NCBI GenBank assembly: GCA_022843385.1
Contig: JALHNT010000032.1
Span: 21,602-85,601, forward strand
DNA: 64,000 nucleotides
Reading direction: 5' to 3'
Origin: Anaerolineae bacterium
GTDB taxonomy: Bacteria > Chloroflexota > Anaerolineae > Aggregatilineales > Phototrophicaceae
Positions 1 to 8,745 of the stretch are shown piece after piece. Positions within the stretch are counted from its first letter, which is position 1. Every line of letters begins with the position of its first letter. The notes under the pieces were generated by a model, which made no database searches, was not told where the DNA came from, and saw only the letters and a list, made by a program, of their open reading frames with translations. Both the position numbers and the translations under genes were made by a program.

Positions 1-65
1 GCGTTCCACTTATACTGCGCCGGCACCTCGCTGCGCGGGGGGACAGTCTTGGCTCCATCAGCCAT
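1..65 (-). CDS. pepF: Oligoendopeptidase F (M3 peptidase), N-terminal fragment
   Basis: Only the first 21 codons lie in the window; the gene runs off the left edge on the minus strand. The start ATG (63-65) has an AAGGAG ribosome binding site at 72-77, six bases away. The fragment contains PPRSEVPAQYKWNA, which resembles the conserved amino-terminal segment of M3-family PepF peptidases, just before the first helical domain. PepF enzymes are cytosolic zinc endopeptidases that degrade short peptides. The catalytic HEXXH lies outside the window, so the call rests on this short motif. Confidence 0.6.
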   Translation of the reverse strand, partial: MADGAKTVPPRSEVPAQYKWN

Positions 66-294
66 GGTGAACTCCTTGTGCTGGAAATTTTGTGCGACGC
101 ATTGTAGCAGATTGGTCGCAAAAAGTAACGAGTTGGACTGACTATGGCAGGGGCAGGGTGATCTTTTCCCCCTCAGCCTGTTGTGAGCAGCCCAGACAGT
201 GTTATCCCTTGACAGGCATGTACGCAGTTCTCTACACTAAGCAACTGACCTGTAGTGAACCTTTGTGATGATTAGTAGAAGATGGTGAAGAGAC

Positions 295-1284
295 ATGGAT
301 TACACCCTCCCACCGAATTACACGATGCGCACCTGTACGCTGGATGATGCTCAGATGGTACTGGATCTCAAGAATCACTGCTCGCTGCTGTCTATTGGCG
401 AGGCTGATGAAACGCTTGATGATGTGCTGACGGACTGGCAGGCTCCCGATATGACACTAGCTACAGATACCCGTGTCGTGCTGACACCGCAGGGTCGAGT
501 CGTTGGTTATGCCGAGGTGGACAGCGAACGCCCAATGACACCGATGTTTGATGTCTACGTTCATCATGACCATGAGGCAACGACCGTAGGGGAATATCTG
601 CTGGCATGGTGTGAAGAACGCGCCCGGTCGAGCGCCGAACAAGTAGAGGCGCATATCCGCATCGCTCTGCGTGGCTACAGCTTTCGGGAGGACGCCCGTT
701 ACTATCAACCGCTTCTGGTGCGTATGGGCTTCCAACCAATTCGCCATGCCTTTCACATGAAACTCGAGCTGACTGAAGCACCGCTTCCCCCGGATTGGCC
801 GCCGGGCATCACATTGAGGAAGGCTGTCGCTGGGCAGGATGAACGAACGGTATTTGCGGTCTACCGCGAAACTTTCCGCGATCACTTTGGTTATGTCGAG
901 CAGGAACTTGAGAAAGAACTGGAAGGCTGGCTGCATGAGTGGGATGGCTATGACCGTGATCTGTGGTACATGGCTTATGCAGGCGAGACGCTGGTGGGCG
1001 TCTGCCTCTGTAAGCCAGATCGTTTTGGCGACCCGGATTATGGCTGGGTAAGTGTGTTGGGCGTGATGCGTGAGCATCGGCGTGCCGGCCTGGGACGGGC
1101 ACTGCTGCTCCACGCCTTCCACGAGCTGCGCCAACAGGGCAAGCGCTGCGTCGGGCTGGGAGTGGATGCCAGCAGTCTGACCGGCGCGGTAGATCTGTAT
1201 CTCAAGGCCGGTATGTCGGTGTCGCGGCGCTTTGACCTATACGAGAAGGAACTGCGCCCCGGCGTGGATGTGACGGCGCATTAG
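295..1284 (+). CDS. GNAT family N-acetyltransferase with two tandem GNAT domains
   Basis: A 329-residue protein that looks like two fused GNAT folds, about residues 10-150 and 170-325. The second half carries the acetyl-CoA pyrophosphate-binding motif (EHRRAGLGRALLLHA, about residues 262-276), followed by a beta-alpha segment ending in a YLKAGM-like motif typical of GNAT enzymes. The first half keeps the fold pattern (VVGYAEVDSERP) but has a weak acetyl-CoA loop, so it may be structural. Tandem GNATs of about 300-330 residues are common in Gram-positives and Chloroflexota; the substrate cannot be predicted. It stands alone, with the pepF promoter region upstream. Confidence 0.8.
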   Translation: MDYTLPPNYTMRTCTLDDAQMVLDLKNHCSLLSIGEADETLDDVLTDWQAPDMTLATDTRVVLTPQGRVVGYAEVDSERPMTPMFDVYVHHDHEATTVGEYLLAWCEERARSSAEQVEAHIRIALRGYSFREDARYYQPLLVRMGFQPIRHAFHMKLELTEAPLPPDWPPGITLRKAVAGQDERTVFAVYRETFRDHFGYVEQELEKELEGWLHEWDGYDRDLWYMAYAGETLVGVCLCKPDRFGDPDYGWVSVLGVMREHRRAGLGRALLLHAFHELRQQGKRCVGLGVDASSLTGAVDLYLKAGMSVSRRFDLYEKELRPGVDVTAH

Positions 1285-1757
1285 GCTGTTATACGAATTT
1301 TTTCTCTCTGTTGACAAGAGCGGAAGAAGGCTAAACTCGATTTGAGGATAGGCCTTAACGAACACGCTCCATGAGTGGGGCGAGGGTTTGATTCAGGGAT
1401 TTGCAGAATTCCCGCCGAATGTGCAGGCGACTGGACGGGAGACTGCCACAAAACTGCGAAAAATGCCAACGCTCAGGCTCGGCAGTTGTCGCCTGGTGCA
1501 GCATTCAGACGAGAGCACTTCGCCGCTGTGCAGTTAAATTGCGCTCAGAACGGGAACACGAGAGCCAGTCGCTATGTTATTGACTACAAGTGAGATGTGA
1601 CCAAGTCGAATGGGGTAGGTGAAGATAGGGCACGAGATCAACATAATCACAGGATAGAATAGAATATCAGTTCTGTCAAGGACTGCCCATCTGATATACC
1701 AAAAGGCTGAATAATGCTACAATAAGGACAAATGATCTATCAGCAAGAGGGTAAACG
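1285..1757. other. Intergenic region, nothing coding recognised
   Basis: A 473-base gap between the GNAT gene and the hydrolase gene. Short open frames exist on both strands but lack ribosome binding sites and show no recognisable protein. A TACAAT sequence (1718-1723) about 35 bases before the hydrolase start could be a -10 element, but no good -35 accompanies it. A TTGACA at 1310-1315 lacks a well-placed -10. Confidence 0.5.
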
Positions 1758-2585
1758 ATGGCAGCGATACAGACTGGTTTTGCAGAGATCAACGGCGCAA
1801 GAATTTACTATGAAGTCGCTGGTGAGGGGCAGCCCTTACTGATGGTTCATGCTGGGATCGCCAGCCGGTCCATGTGGGATGATCAGTTTGACTTTTTCGC
1901 CCGGCACTATCGAGTGGTGCGCTACGATATGCGCGGTTACGGTCAGAGTCCCCCGCTGGCCGCTGATTACCAGCGCCATGAGGATATGCGCGCGCTGCTG
2001 GATTTTCTTAACATCAGTCAGGCCATCTTGATGGGCTGCTCGATGGGTGGTGGGGCATGCATGAACTTCGCCCTGGAATACCCGGATCGCACTGATGCGC
2101 TCATCATGGTTGGTTCGGCGCCGGCTGGCTTCGCTTATGATGACTGGTCGCCCTCAGCGCTCGATGAAGCGATTGAGGCAGCCGGGAAGCAGGGCGATGT
2201 CGAGCGAGTCAACGAACTGGAAGTACAGCTCTTCATTGATGGCAAAGGGCGTACACCCGATCAGGTCAATCCGGCGTTGCGGCAGAAAGTGCTGGATATG
2301 AACCGGATCGCTCTGCAAAACGAACACCTGTTAGGAAAAGATGTCCCGCTGCCCACCCCGGCGGCTACGCGGATCGGCGCACTGCATCTGCCCACACTGA
2401 TCGTCTTTGGCGATCTGGATGAAGAGTATATCTTCAGGGCGGCTGATTTTATGGAGACCCACATCCCCGGCGCACGCAAGATCGTTATGCCTGGCACGGC
2501 GCACCTGCCGAATATGGAATTCCCGCAGGCATTCAACGCCCATGTGCAAACCTTTCTTGACAGTCTGCCCTCGAGCAAGCGGTAA
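1758..2585 (+). CDS. Alpha/beta fold hydrolase
   Basis: A 275-residue single-domain alpha/beta hydrolase. The nucleophile elbow GCSMGG puts the catalytic serine at residue 95; the acid is probably the aspartate in VFGDLDEEY and the histidine the one in GTAHLPNME near the C terminus. The oxyanion-hole segment is MVHAGIASRS (residues 29-38), HAG replacing the usual HG-G. The length fits esterases, lactonases and haloperoxidase-like enzymes of this family. No signal peptide, so cytosolic. GAGGG about nine bases upstream supports the start. The substrate cannot be told from sequence. Confidence 0.85.
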   Translation: MAAIQTGFAEINGARIYYEVAGEGQPLLMVHAGIASRSMWDDQFDFFARHYRVVRYDMRGYGQSPPLAADYQRHEDMRALLDFLNISQAILMGCSMGGGACMNFALEYPDRTDALIMVGSAPAGFAYDDWSPSALDEAIEAAGKQGDVERVNELEVQLFIDGKGRTPDQVNPALRQKVLDMNRIALQNEHLLGKDVPLPTPAATRIGALHLPTLIVFGDLDEEYIFRAADFMETHIPGARKIVMPGTAHLPNMEFPQAFNAHVQTFLDSLPSSKR

Positions 2586-2656
2586 GGGTCTTGACAAGGA
2601 TAATCCGCTGCTGCATCACAATCTATACCCTCAGGCTTTTCCAAGAATACATTACT

Positions 2657-2690
2657 CCCATAGATTGCCGTCTATGGGCTAAACATTTTT
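2657..2690 (+). terminator. Candidate Rho-independent terminator after the hydrolase gene
   Basis: A perfect 8-bp stem (CCCATAGA 2657-2664 with TCTATGGG 2671-2678), a six-base loop and, after seven bases, a run of five T (2686-2690). The stem is half A/T and the T run is displaced, so efficiency is doubtful. Confidence 0.4.
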
Positions 2691-2877
2691 CTGGAATTGG
2701 CTAAAGCATATGATTTGCCCTCGCTCTCCACAGGGCGAGGGGCTCCATAACAGTCCCTACCACTCACTCTCTTTCTCCCATCAGCAGGAAGAGCAAGGAC
2801 TATGAAGGCATGCTACCTCTTGCCGCGTACCCCCTTCTGTTGTAGAACAGGGGGATAGGCAGGCTGAAAGGGCTGAG
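2691..2877. other. Intergenic region with two further hairpins
   Basis: Two inverted repeats precede the glycosidase gene: CCCTCGC (2718-2724) with GCGAGGG (2735-2741), and a bulged stem at 2830-2854 (CCCCC-TT-CTGT paired with ACAGGGGG). Neither has a T tract. They may be small dispersed repeats or structure in the 5' leader of the downstream gene. Confidence 0.3.
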
Positions 2878-4317
2878 ATGCAGCTATCCGAATATCAATG
2901 GTCGGGCAATCCACGCGGGATGCACAACACCGGCGCGTATGTGCCGCTGGGACTGGATGGCTACCGCCGCACCCAGATGGGCTGGGTCAAGCTGGTCACC
3001 GGCGGGGAAGAATTCGCTGCCGACTGCGGCTGGATGTTGAGCAACAACATTACCCCGGTCATCCGCCTGTATCGGGCCGAACCGGGGGCGATGCCGGTGG
3101 ATGGCGTGCTGCGCAATCAGTGGAGCATCTATGCTTCTTACGGCGTGAAGTGGTTCGAGTTCTATAACGAGCCGAACTTCGCCTCGCCTGAATGGCCGTC
3201 GGATATGGCGGATCTGGTCGATCATCGCAATGTCGATGAAGTCATCCGGCCGCTATGCGAGAACTGGCTGGACTTCGCCGAGACCATCATCAACATGGGC
3301 TGCTACCCGGCCTTCCCGGCGCTGGGGGAGACCGTCGGCGTTAACGGGGCGCTGCAATGGCTGGAGGCCATGCTGGGGTATCTGCGCGATAACTGGCGCG
3401 ATCGCTTCATCAATGTCATGAACAACGGCCTGTGGTGCGCCACCCACCCCTATGCTCTCAACCACTGGTATCAGGAAGTCCCCGGTTCGCCGGCCACACC
3501 GCGCCTGCCAGCGCAGTACAATGCACAGGAACCGGGCTGGCATTTCGAGTATCCCTACGACCCCTTCACCCAGGCTTACGACCCTGGACGTACCCTGTGG
3601 GGCGGGACACCCTCGACCCCCTACGGCGACCCCAACGGCATCCTGGCGATGGGCATGGCCTTCAATCAACGCTTGCAGGAATGGTTCGGCGGCGCTCCGC
3701 TGCCAGTCTTCGGCACCGAAGGTGGCATCTACCCGCTGCCGATCAACGAAGCGCAGCAGCCGGATACCCGCTTCCCGCCCTATGATCGCACCGCCCACGC
3801 GCACGGCACGGTCGCCATGTTCAACTGGATCGCCACCCAGGCCCCGCCCTGGATGCTCGGCATGGCGCTCTGGAAAGAGGATGAATACTACAACAACGGC
3901 CTGCCCGCCATTCAGTTCATGGAGAGTATGCCGCAGATGCCGCGCGGCGGTCTCTGGGGGACAGTGCCAACGGCTGTGCCACGCGGTCCCGGCCCGATCA
4001 ATGGCGAACCGAGCCTGCACGCCGTCATCCTGGCACCGGGGCTGGAGACACGCTGGTTCTTCGAGACAGCGCAGTCCTACTGGAATACCTATCGTCCGAT
4101 TGTCACAACCGTGTGGGATTTCATCGACGCTATCCCGTATGATCGGAGTCTTGCGACCACCGTCATCACCCCGCCGGAGATGGCCGACGCCATGCGCCAG
4201 GTCATCCAGCAGCAGTATCCCAATGTGCTGTTTGACCTGATTATCATCACCGATTCGGTGGATCAAGTGGCGGAGGTGTTCAACCAGCGGGTGTGGTCGA
4301 ACCGACGCTTCGGCTGA
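2878..4317 (+). CDS. Clan GH-A-like glycoside hydrolase, TIM barrel
   Basis: A 479-residue protein. Its first ~330 residues read like a (beta/alpha)8 glycosidase: WFEFYNEPN (residues 92-100) is the typical beta-4 motif with the acid/base glutamate at 98, and VFGTEGG (277-283) would hold the beta-7 nucleophile Glu281. PVIRLYR (60-66) fits beta-2. Clan A includes GH5, GH39, GH44 and GH53; I cannot choose between them. The last ~150 residues form an extra region of unknown fold. No signal peptide is visible, which is unusual for a polymer-degrading enzyme. The reading frame stays open upstream of the chosen ATG, so an earlier non-ATG start is possible. It is convergent with, and only two bases from, the next gene. 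Confidence 0.65.
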   Translation: MQLSEYQWSGNPRGMHNTGAYVPLGLDGYRRTQMGWVKLVTGGEEFAADCGWMLSNNITPVIRLYRAEPGAMPVDGVLRNQWSIYASYGVKWFEFYNEPNFASPEWPSDMADLVDHRNVDEVIRPLCENWLDFAETIINMGCYPAFPALGETVGVNGALQWLEAMLGYLRDNWRDRFINVMNNGLWCATHPYALNHWYQEVPGSPATPRLPAQYNAQEPGWHFEYPYDPFTQAYDPGRTLWGGTPSTPYGDPNGILAMGMAFNQRLQEWFGGAPLPVFGTEGGIYPLPINEAQQPDTRFPPYDRTAHAHGTVAMFNWIATQAPPWMLGMALWKEDEYYNNGLPAIQFMESMPQMPRGGLWGTVPTAVPRGPGPINGEPSLHAVILAPGLETRWFFETAQSYWNTYRPIVTTVWDFIDAIPYDRSLATTVITPPEMADAMRQVIQQQYPNVLFDLIIITDSVDQVAEVFNQRVWSNRRFG

Positions 4318-4319
4318 GC

Positions 4320-5636
4320 CTACTCGGTCACGGCCTGTGGGCGGGGCGAGATGTTATCATTGTTGGCCTCGGTCGCTGGAGGCGGCGGCACCTTGCGCGT
4401 GACATGCACCTTGCGAATGCGGCGTCCATCCAAAGACTCGACGCGCACCACCAGCTTATCCTGATCCAGCGTCTCGCCCACTTTGGGCACGCGACCGAAC
4501 ATGGTGAACAGATAGCCGCCCAGCGTGTTGGCGTCGTCGGTCGGCAGTTCCAGATCGAGCAGATCGTTGAAGTCGGCCAGGCTCATGCCGGCGTCGATAC
4601 GGTAGACATTCGGCCCTAGCTCGACATAGTCGGCTTCTTCATGGATGTCGTATTCGTCCTGAATATCGCCGACAATCTCTTCGATCAGGTCTTCAAAGGT
4701 GACGATGCCAGCCGTGCCGCCGTATTCATCGACCACCACCGCCATGTGAATCATGTTGGTGCGCAACTCATCCAGCAGCTCGTCGGCACGCTTGCTCTCC
4801 GGCACGAAGAAGGCTTTGCGCATGATGTCCTTCAAGGCCGGGTTGGGGGTGTCGCAGTCCTTGCGCAGATAGGTCAGCAGGTCTTTGGCATACAGCAGCC
4901 CGCGAATGTTGTCGATGTTCTCGTCGTAGATCGGGATGCGCGAGTGGCCGCTCGCCATGAAGGCATTGATGGCATCATCCAGCGGCGCGGAAATATCGAG
5001 CGCCACGATGTCGATGCGCGGGATCATGACTTCGCGCACCGTTTTGTCGCCGAATTGCAGCACCGAATAGATCATCTCTTTTTCGTCGTTCTCGATGCTG
5101 CCCTCTTTTTCCGAGGCATCGAGCATGGTCATCAGCTCTTCTTCGGTGAAGACGTTGACTTTATCGCTGCTGCCGAAGATACCAGCCAATCCCTTGCTGG
5201 CCGAAGTCATCAGGAACACCAGTGGCCCCAGCAGCACGATCAGCACTTTCATCGGCCAGATCGCCCAACGCGCCAGCGCATCTGCCCGACTGCTGGCAAT
5301 CGCCTCTGGCACAAAATCGCCCAGGATCAGCGTGATGACCGCTGTTGGCAGCAGGACGATGACATAGGCGACGATGCGTTCGACCTGTCCATCAGTGATC
5401 CGAAGAGTGACCAGCAGGCTGGGGCCGATGACCGTCACAGCCACGGCTGCAATGGCGAAGCGCACCAGGATCAGACTCAACTGATAGGTGATATGCAACC
5501 GTGGAGGGGAGTCCTGGCCGGTTTCCGTCAATTCACGCAGCAGCGGTTCGCGCGTGTTGGTCAGCGCCGCATATGCCAACGTAATCATGGCGTGCAGCAC
5601 GATCAATCCCATCAAAGCCAATAGACTGCCGTCCAA
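4320..5636 (-). CDS. CNNM/CorC-type transporter or hemolysin-like protein (DUF21, CBS pair, CorC_HlyC)
   Basis: A 438-residue membrane protein. The N-terminal ~185 residues hold about four hydrophobic segments (DUF21/CNNM domain). A linker with TEEELMTMLD leads to a CBS pair (about 205-325; MIPRIDIVALD starts the first CBS, VVVDEYGGTAGIVT the second), followed by the small C-terminal CorC_HlyC domain (about 345-420). Family members move or sense Mg2+/Co2+; older annotations call them hemolysins, but the CorC/CNNM role is better supported. The domain order and length are normal. A palindrome at 5690-5714 lies just upstream. Confidence 0.9.
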   Translation of the reverse strand: MDGSLLALMGLIVLHAMITLAYAALTNTREPLLRELTETGQDSPPRLHITYQLSLILVRFAIAAVAVTVIGPSLLVTLRITDGQVERIVAYVIVLLPTAVITLILGDFVPEAIASSRADALARWAIWPMKVLIVLLGPLVFLMTSASKGLAGIFGSSDKVNVFTEEELMTMLDASEKEGSIENDEKEMIYSVLQFGDKTVREVMIPRIDIVALDISAPLDDAINAFMASGHSRIPIYDENIDNIRGLLYAKDLLTYLRKDCDTPNPALKDIMRKAFFVPESKRADELLDELRTNMIHMAVVVDEYGGTAGIVTFEDLIEEIVGDIQDEYDIHEEADYVELGPNVYRIDAGMSLADFNDLLDLELPTDDANTLGGYLFTMFGRVPKVGETLDQDKLVVRVESLDGRRIRKVHVTRKVPPPPATEANNDNISPRPQAVTE

Positions 5637-5689
5637 TTATTCGTTCCTTCTCCTCGGTCCATCACCCTGGAAATATAAACTGCCGGACA

Positions 5690-5714
5690 TTAAGGCAAGT
5701 TGAACCTGCCTTAA
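5690..5714. promoter_or_regulatory. Inverted repeat upstream of the CorC-type gene
   Basis: A perfect 8-base inverted repeat, TTAAGGCA (5690-5697) and TGCCTTAA (5707-5714), with a nine-base spacer, 54 bases upstream of the gene start. A related half-site, GGTTAAGG, occurs near 5730. It could be an operator for a dimeric regulator; no T tract follows, so a terminator is unlikely. The rest of the 5637-5951 gap shows nothing else recognisable. Confidence 0.3.
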
Positions 5715-5951
5715 CCCGGTATGATGAGTCGGTTAAGGTGCTATGCGGGTTGGGAGGGTGATCTGACTCTTGCTCGGTCACAATGCTATCATGTGCTGAT
5801 TTCGTGTAAGCACAGCCGCACTATACCATATTCGTCAGGTGAAGCGCAAGATTACGCTGGTTCAGGGATATTTTAGACCTTCTGTATCGCATCTACCTAA
5901 TGCACCACACCGAGATCGGCTGAAACGAACGTGGGCAAAGGATTGATATAG

Positions 5952-7499
5952 CTAGACCGCGTCGGCAGCCACGCCGGCCATCATCTGACCGATCTGGCGG
6001 ATGCTGACCCCTTCACGCGGCAGGATGCCGACGATGCGCCCCTCGTACATGACGGCGATCTGATCCGAGAGCGCCAGGATTTCGTCCAGGTCTTCCGAGA
6101 TGAGCAGGATGGCGGTGCCTTTGGCGCGTTCATCCAGCAGCCGCCGGTGGATGTACTCGGTGGCACCCACGTCCACCCCGCGCGTCGGCTGGGCGGCGAT
6201 CAACAGACGCGGCGAACGCGAGAGTTCCCGCGCCAGAATGAGTTTCTGGATGTTGCCGCCGGAGAGCGACTTGAGCGGCGTGTCGGTGTTGGGGGTCTTG
6301 ATCTCGTAACTGACCACCGCTTTCTGGCACTCGGCGCGGATGGCGCGCTGGTCGAGCAGGAAACCGGCGCGGATGAAAGGCGGGCGGCCATGATCCTGCA
6401 AAATGTAATTCTCGGCGACGGTGAACTCGCGGATCGCGCCATCCACCATGCGCTCTTCCGGGATATACGAGACACCCGCCGTCAGACGCTCGGCCGGCGA
6501 TTGACGGGTGATGTCCTGACCGCCCAGGACCAGGCTACCGCTCTTGATGGGACGCAGCCCGGCGATGACCTGCGCCAGTTCGCTCTGGCCGTTGCCGGAG
6601 ACACCGGCCAGCCCGATGATCTCGCCGCCATACAAACTGAGTGTGACCTCGCGTAACCCCAACTCGCCGCGATCACTGAGCGCCGAGACTTTCTCCAGCC
6701 GCAGCCGTTCATCGCCGCGTCGCGCCGCCGGACGGGGATACTCAAACACCACCGGACGCCCAACCATCATCTCGGCCAGCAGCGGTTTGGTGGCTTTGGT
6801 CGTGGCGATGGTATCGACCCGTCGTCCCTGTCGCAGCACGGTGATGCGCTGGCTGATGCTGAGGACTTCGTGCAGCTTGTGGGTGATGAAGATGATCGAG
6901 CAGCCGTCGTCGGTCATGGTGTGCAGGATGCGGAACAGGTCATCGACTTCCTGCGGCGTCAGCACCGCCGTCGGTTCATCGAGGATGAGCAGCGCCGCCT
7001 GACGATACAGCGCCCGCAGGATTTCGACGCGCTGCTGTTCGCCGACCGAGAGCTGCCAGATGGGCAGGTTGGGGTTGACCTTCAGGTTATAGCGCTCGGA
7101 GATGGCGGTCAGGCCGCGGGCGATGGTCTTGAGGTCGAGCCGCCAGCCGGCTGGTAAACCGAGGGCGGTGTTCTCGGCGACGGTCAGCGACGGTACCAGC
7201 ATGAAGTGCTGATGCACCATACCGATCCCCTGACCGATGGCATCCTGGGGGGAACGGATGCGGGTGGCGCGCCCGTTGATGGCGATGCTGCCCTCATCCG
7301 GTTGATACAGGCCGTAGAGCATCTTCATCAGCGTGCTTTTGCCCGCGCCATTTTCGCCCAGCAGCGCATGAATCTCGCCGGCGCGAATATCAAAGTCGAG
7401 GTGATCGGCAGCCAGGACGCCGGGGAAGCGTTTGACGATGCCGCGCATCTCCAGCGTTTCGATGCGGCGCGGTGTGGGACTGGAGGTGGGGAGTGCCAT
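5952..7499 (-). CDS. BMP-type ABC importer, double ATP-binding protein (operon A)
   Basis: A 515-residue protein with two ABC domains in one chain, as in RbsA/MglA-type and nucleoside (BmpA/NupO-type) importers. Domain 1 has Walker A GENGAGKST, signature LSVGEQQ and Walker B LLILDEPTAVL. Domain 2 has a degenerate Walker A (GVSGNGQSE), signature LSGGNIQ and IAAQPTRGVD in place of a normal Walker B, as is usual for the second half of this class. It energises the two permeases encoded upstream on the same strand. A 312-base repeat-bearing gap separates it from the binding-protein gene, so it may be expressed at a different level. AAAGG about ten bases upstream supports the start; Met18 is an alternative. 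Confidence 0.92.
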   Translation of the reverse strand: MALPTSSPTPRRIETLEMRGIVKRFPGVLAADHLDFDIRAGEIHALLGENGAGKSTLMKMLYGLYQPDEGSIAINGRATRIRSPQDAIGQGIGMVHQHFMLVPSLTVAENTALGLPAGWRLDLKTIARGLTAISERYNLKVNPNLPIWQLSVGEQQRVEILRALYRQAALLILDEPTAVLTPQEVDDLFRILHTMTDDGCSIIFITHKLHEVLSISQRITVLRQGRRVDTIATTKATKPLLAEMMVGRPVVFEYPRPAARRGDERLRLEKVSALSDRGELGLREVTLSLYGGEIIGLAGVSGNGQSELAQVIAGLRPIKSGSLVLGGQDITRQSPAERLTAGVSYIPEERMVDGAIREFTVAENYILQDHGRPPFIRAGFLLDQRAIRAECQKAVVSYEIKTPNTDTPLKSLSGGNIQKLILARELSRSPRLLIAAQPTRGVDVGATEYIHRRLLDERAKGTAILLISEDLDEILALSDQIAVMYEGRIVGILPREGVSIRQIGQMMAGVAADAV

Positions 7500-7546
7500 C
7501 GGGGTTTACCTTTGGGAGTGAAAAGTGCAAAGTGCTGAGTGAAAAG

Positions 7547-7567
7547 TTGTTAGTTGTTAGTTGTTAG
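7547..7567 (+). repeat. Heptanucleotide short tandem repeat (TTGTTAG x3)
   Basis: Three perfect tandem copies of TTGTTAG followed by TTCCTGG. The same heptads recur at 11225-11259. Such heptamer arrays resemble the short tandemly repeated repetitive (STRR) sequences described in cyanobacteria. Confidence 0.7.
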
Positions 7568-7624
7568 TTCCTGGTTCTGAGAAATTGTTGCGAACGTCGA
7601 TTGTCTGGCTATCTGCCACAGTGC

Positions 7625-7755
7625 GGTTATGCAGGTTAAGAAAACATCCAGATAACGGTTTACGCGGACACCCCGTTGGGTGTCCCTACCAACGAACCGA
7701 TTGGTGTAGGGACGGGCAACGGCCCGTCCACCAGAGCATTATCCGATTAAATATT
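7625..7755. repeat. Palindromic dispersed repeat, copy 1 (MITE-like, right end decayed)
   Basis: About 130 bases closely matching 11444-11570. It begins with GGTTATGCAGGTTAAGAA and contains two perfect 8-bp hairpins: GGACACCC/GGGTGTCC (7666-7685) and GGACGGGC/GCCCGTCC (7710-7729). The right inverted repeat, intact in the other copy, is unrecognisable here. It sits between the binding-protein and ATPase genes of transporter operon A. Confidence 0.8.
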
Positions 7756-7771
7756 GAACCGGCTTCAGCAT

Positions 7772-7793
7772 GGGGTGGTTGGTTAACCACCCC
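7772..7793. repeat. Perfect hairpin downstream of the binding-protein gene (REP-like)
   Basis: GGGGTGGTT (7772-7780), loop GGTT, AACCACCCC (7785-7793): a perfect 9-bp stem starting 19 bases after the stop of the binding-protein gene on the minus strand. No U tract follows, so it looks more like a transcript-stabilising or attenuating hairpin than a terminator. A near copy lies in the same position in operon B (50929-50950). Confidence 0.6.
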
Positions 7794-7811
7794 GCCCAAA
7801 CGATTCAGCGA

Positions 7812-8711
7812 TCAGCCCCCGTGTGCGCCCATCACCATTTGCAGGCCGCCGTTGGCGAGCGTCAGCGTAAAGGCTTCGCCGCCCAGCGTGCCGTCCTGGA
7901 TGCTGGCGATCATGTCCATGAGGATGACATCCCAGCGGTAGACCTGGAAGCTCACGCCCGACGCCTCGGCCAGTTCGGCCTGGCTGGACTGGGTGCCGAA
8001 CCACAGCAGGTTATTCTCTTTGGCGACGGCAATCGGCCCGACCACCATCTGCGCCGTGCCGGTCAGAATATCCGCGCCATTGGCGACGAAGGTGTTGGCC
8101 GCTTCGGTCGCCAGCGGGACATCGCTGAAGGACTGGATGTAAGTGACCTGGACTTCGACATCCGGGCGGGCAGCGGCTGCGCCAGCCACGAAGCCATCGA
8201 CATACAGCTTGGCATCGCCCACTTCAATCGGGCCGATGACGCCAATCTTGCCGGTCTTGCTCATCAGCGCCGCCATCGCGCCGTTGATGAAACCGCCCTC
8301 GCCGGCCGCAGCCGTATAGGCGAAGACATTGGGCAGGCCGAAGGTGTTCTGATCGGTGCCCCAGGCGAACGAGGTCTCCGGGAATTCCGGGGCCAGTTCT
8401 TCGACAATCGCGCCATACTGCGAGCCGTGCGCGATAATCAGGTCATACTCACCCGACGACGCCCATTCGCGCAGCGCCACCGCCGCGTCATCGACCACGA
8501 AGGTGCCTTCCTGGAAGACGAACTCGAAGGCTTTGCCCATCTCTTCATCAATCTTGGTCAGGGCATCGAACATACTTTGGCTGAAGGCCAGATCGTTGGT
8601 CGCGCTGGGCGCAACCGCCGCCACTCTGAAGACCTCATCCTGTGCCGCTGCCGGCAGCAGCCCGATCACCAGCGCCAAAACCAGCAGCAGTCCCACGAGA
8701 AGTTTACGCAT
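7812..8711 (-). CDS. BMP family ABC transporter substrate-binding protein (operon A)
   Basis: A 299-residue exported protein. The signal peptide (residues 1-23) ends in PAAAQ-D, so type I cleavage is likely and no lipobox is seen. The mature part follows the BMP/PnrA/Med fold (periplasmic binding protein type 1): DLAFSQSMFDAL near the N terminus, then IIAHGSQYGAIVEELAPEFP and a hinge region rich in GAAAA. Family members bind nucleosides or purines and present them to the permeases. The order is permease, permease, binding protein, ATPase, unlike operon B. TAGGAGGCAAGC precedes the start, a strong ribosome binding site. Confidence 0.9.
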   Translation of the reverse strand: MRKLLVGLLLVLALVIGLLPAAAQDEVFRVAAVAPSATNDLAFSQSMFDALTKIDEEMGKAFEFVFQEGTFVVDDAAVALREWASSGEYDLIIAHGSQYGAIVEELAPEFPETSFAWGTDQNTFGLPNVFAYTAAAGEGGFINGAMAALMSKTGKIGVIGPIEVGDAKLYVDGFVAGAAAARPDVEVQVTYIQSFSDVPLATEAANTFVANGADILTGTAQMVVGPIAVAKENNLLWFGTQSSQAELAEASGVSFQVYRWDVILMDMIASIQDGTLGGEAFTLTLANGGLQMVMGAHGG

Positions 8712-8745
8712 AACGCTTGCCTCCTAAGCAGAATAGAAATATGAG

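Noticed and set aside
3253..4266. Minus-strand open frame (337 codons) opposite the glycosidase gene
   Set aside because: No domain or start signal; the plus strand has the catalytic motifs of a glycosidase.
7547..7567. Heptad array considered as a CRISPR-like repeat
   Set aside because: Units are contiguous 7-mers without spacers and there are no cas genes.
7770..8744. Plus-strand open frame (324 codons) opposite the operon A binding-protein gene
   Set aside because: Composition is that of an antisense shadow, and the BMP-family protein on the minus strand has signal peptide and ribosome binding site.
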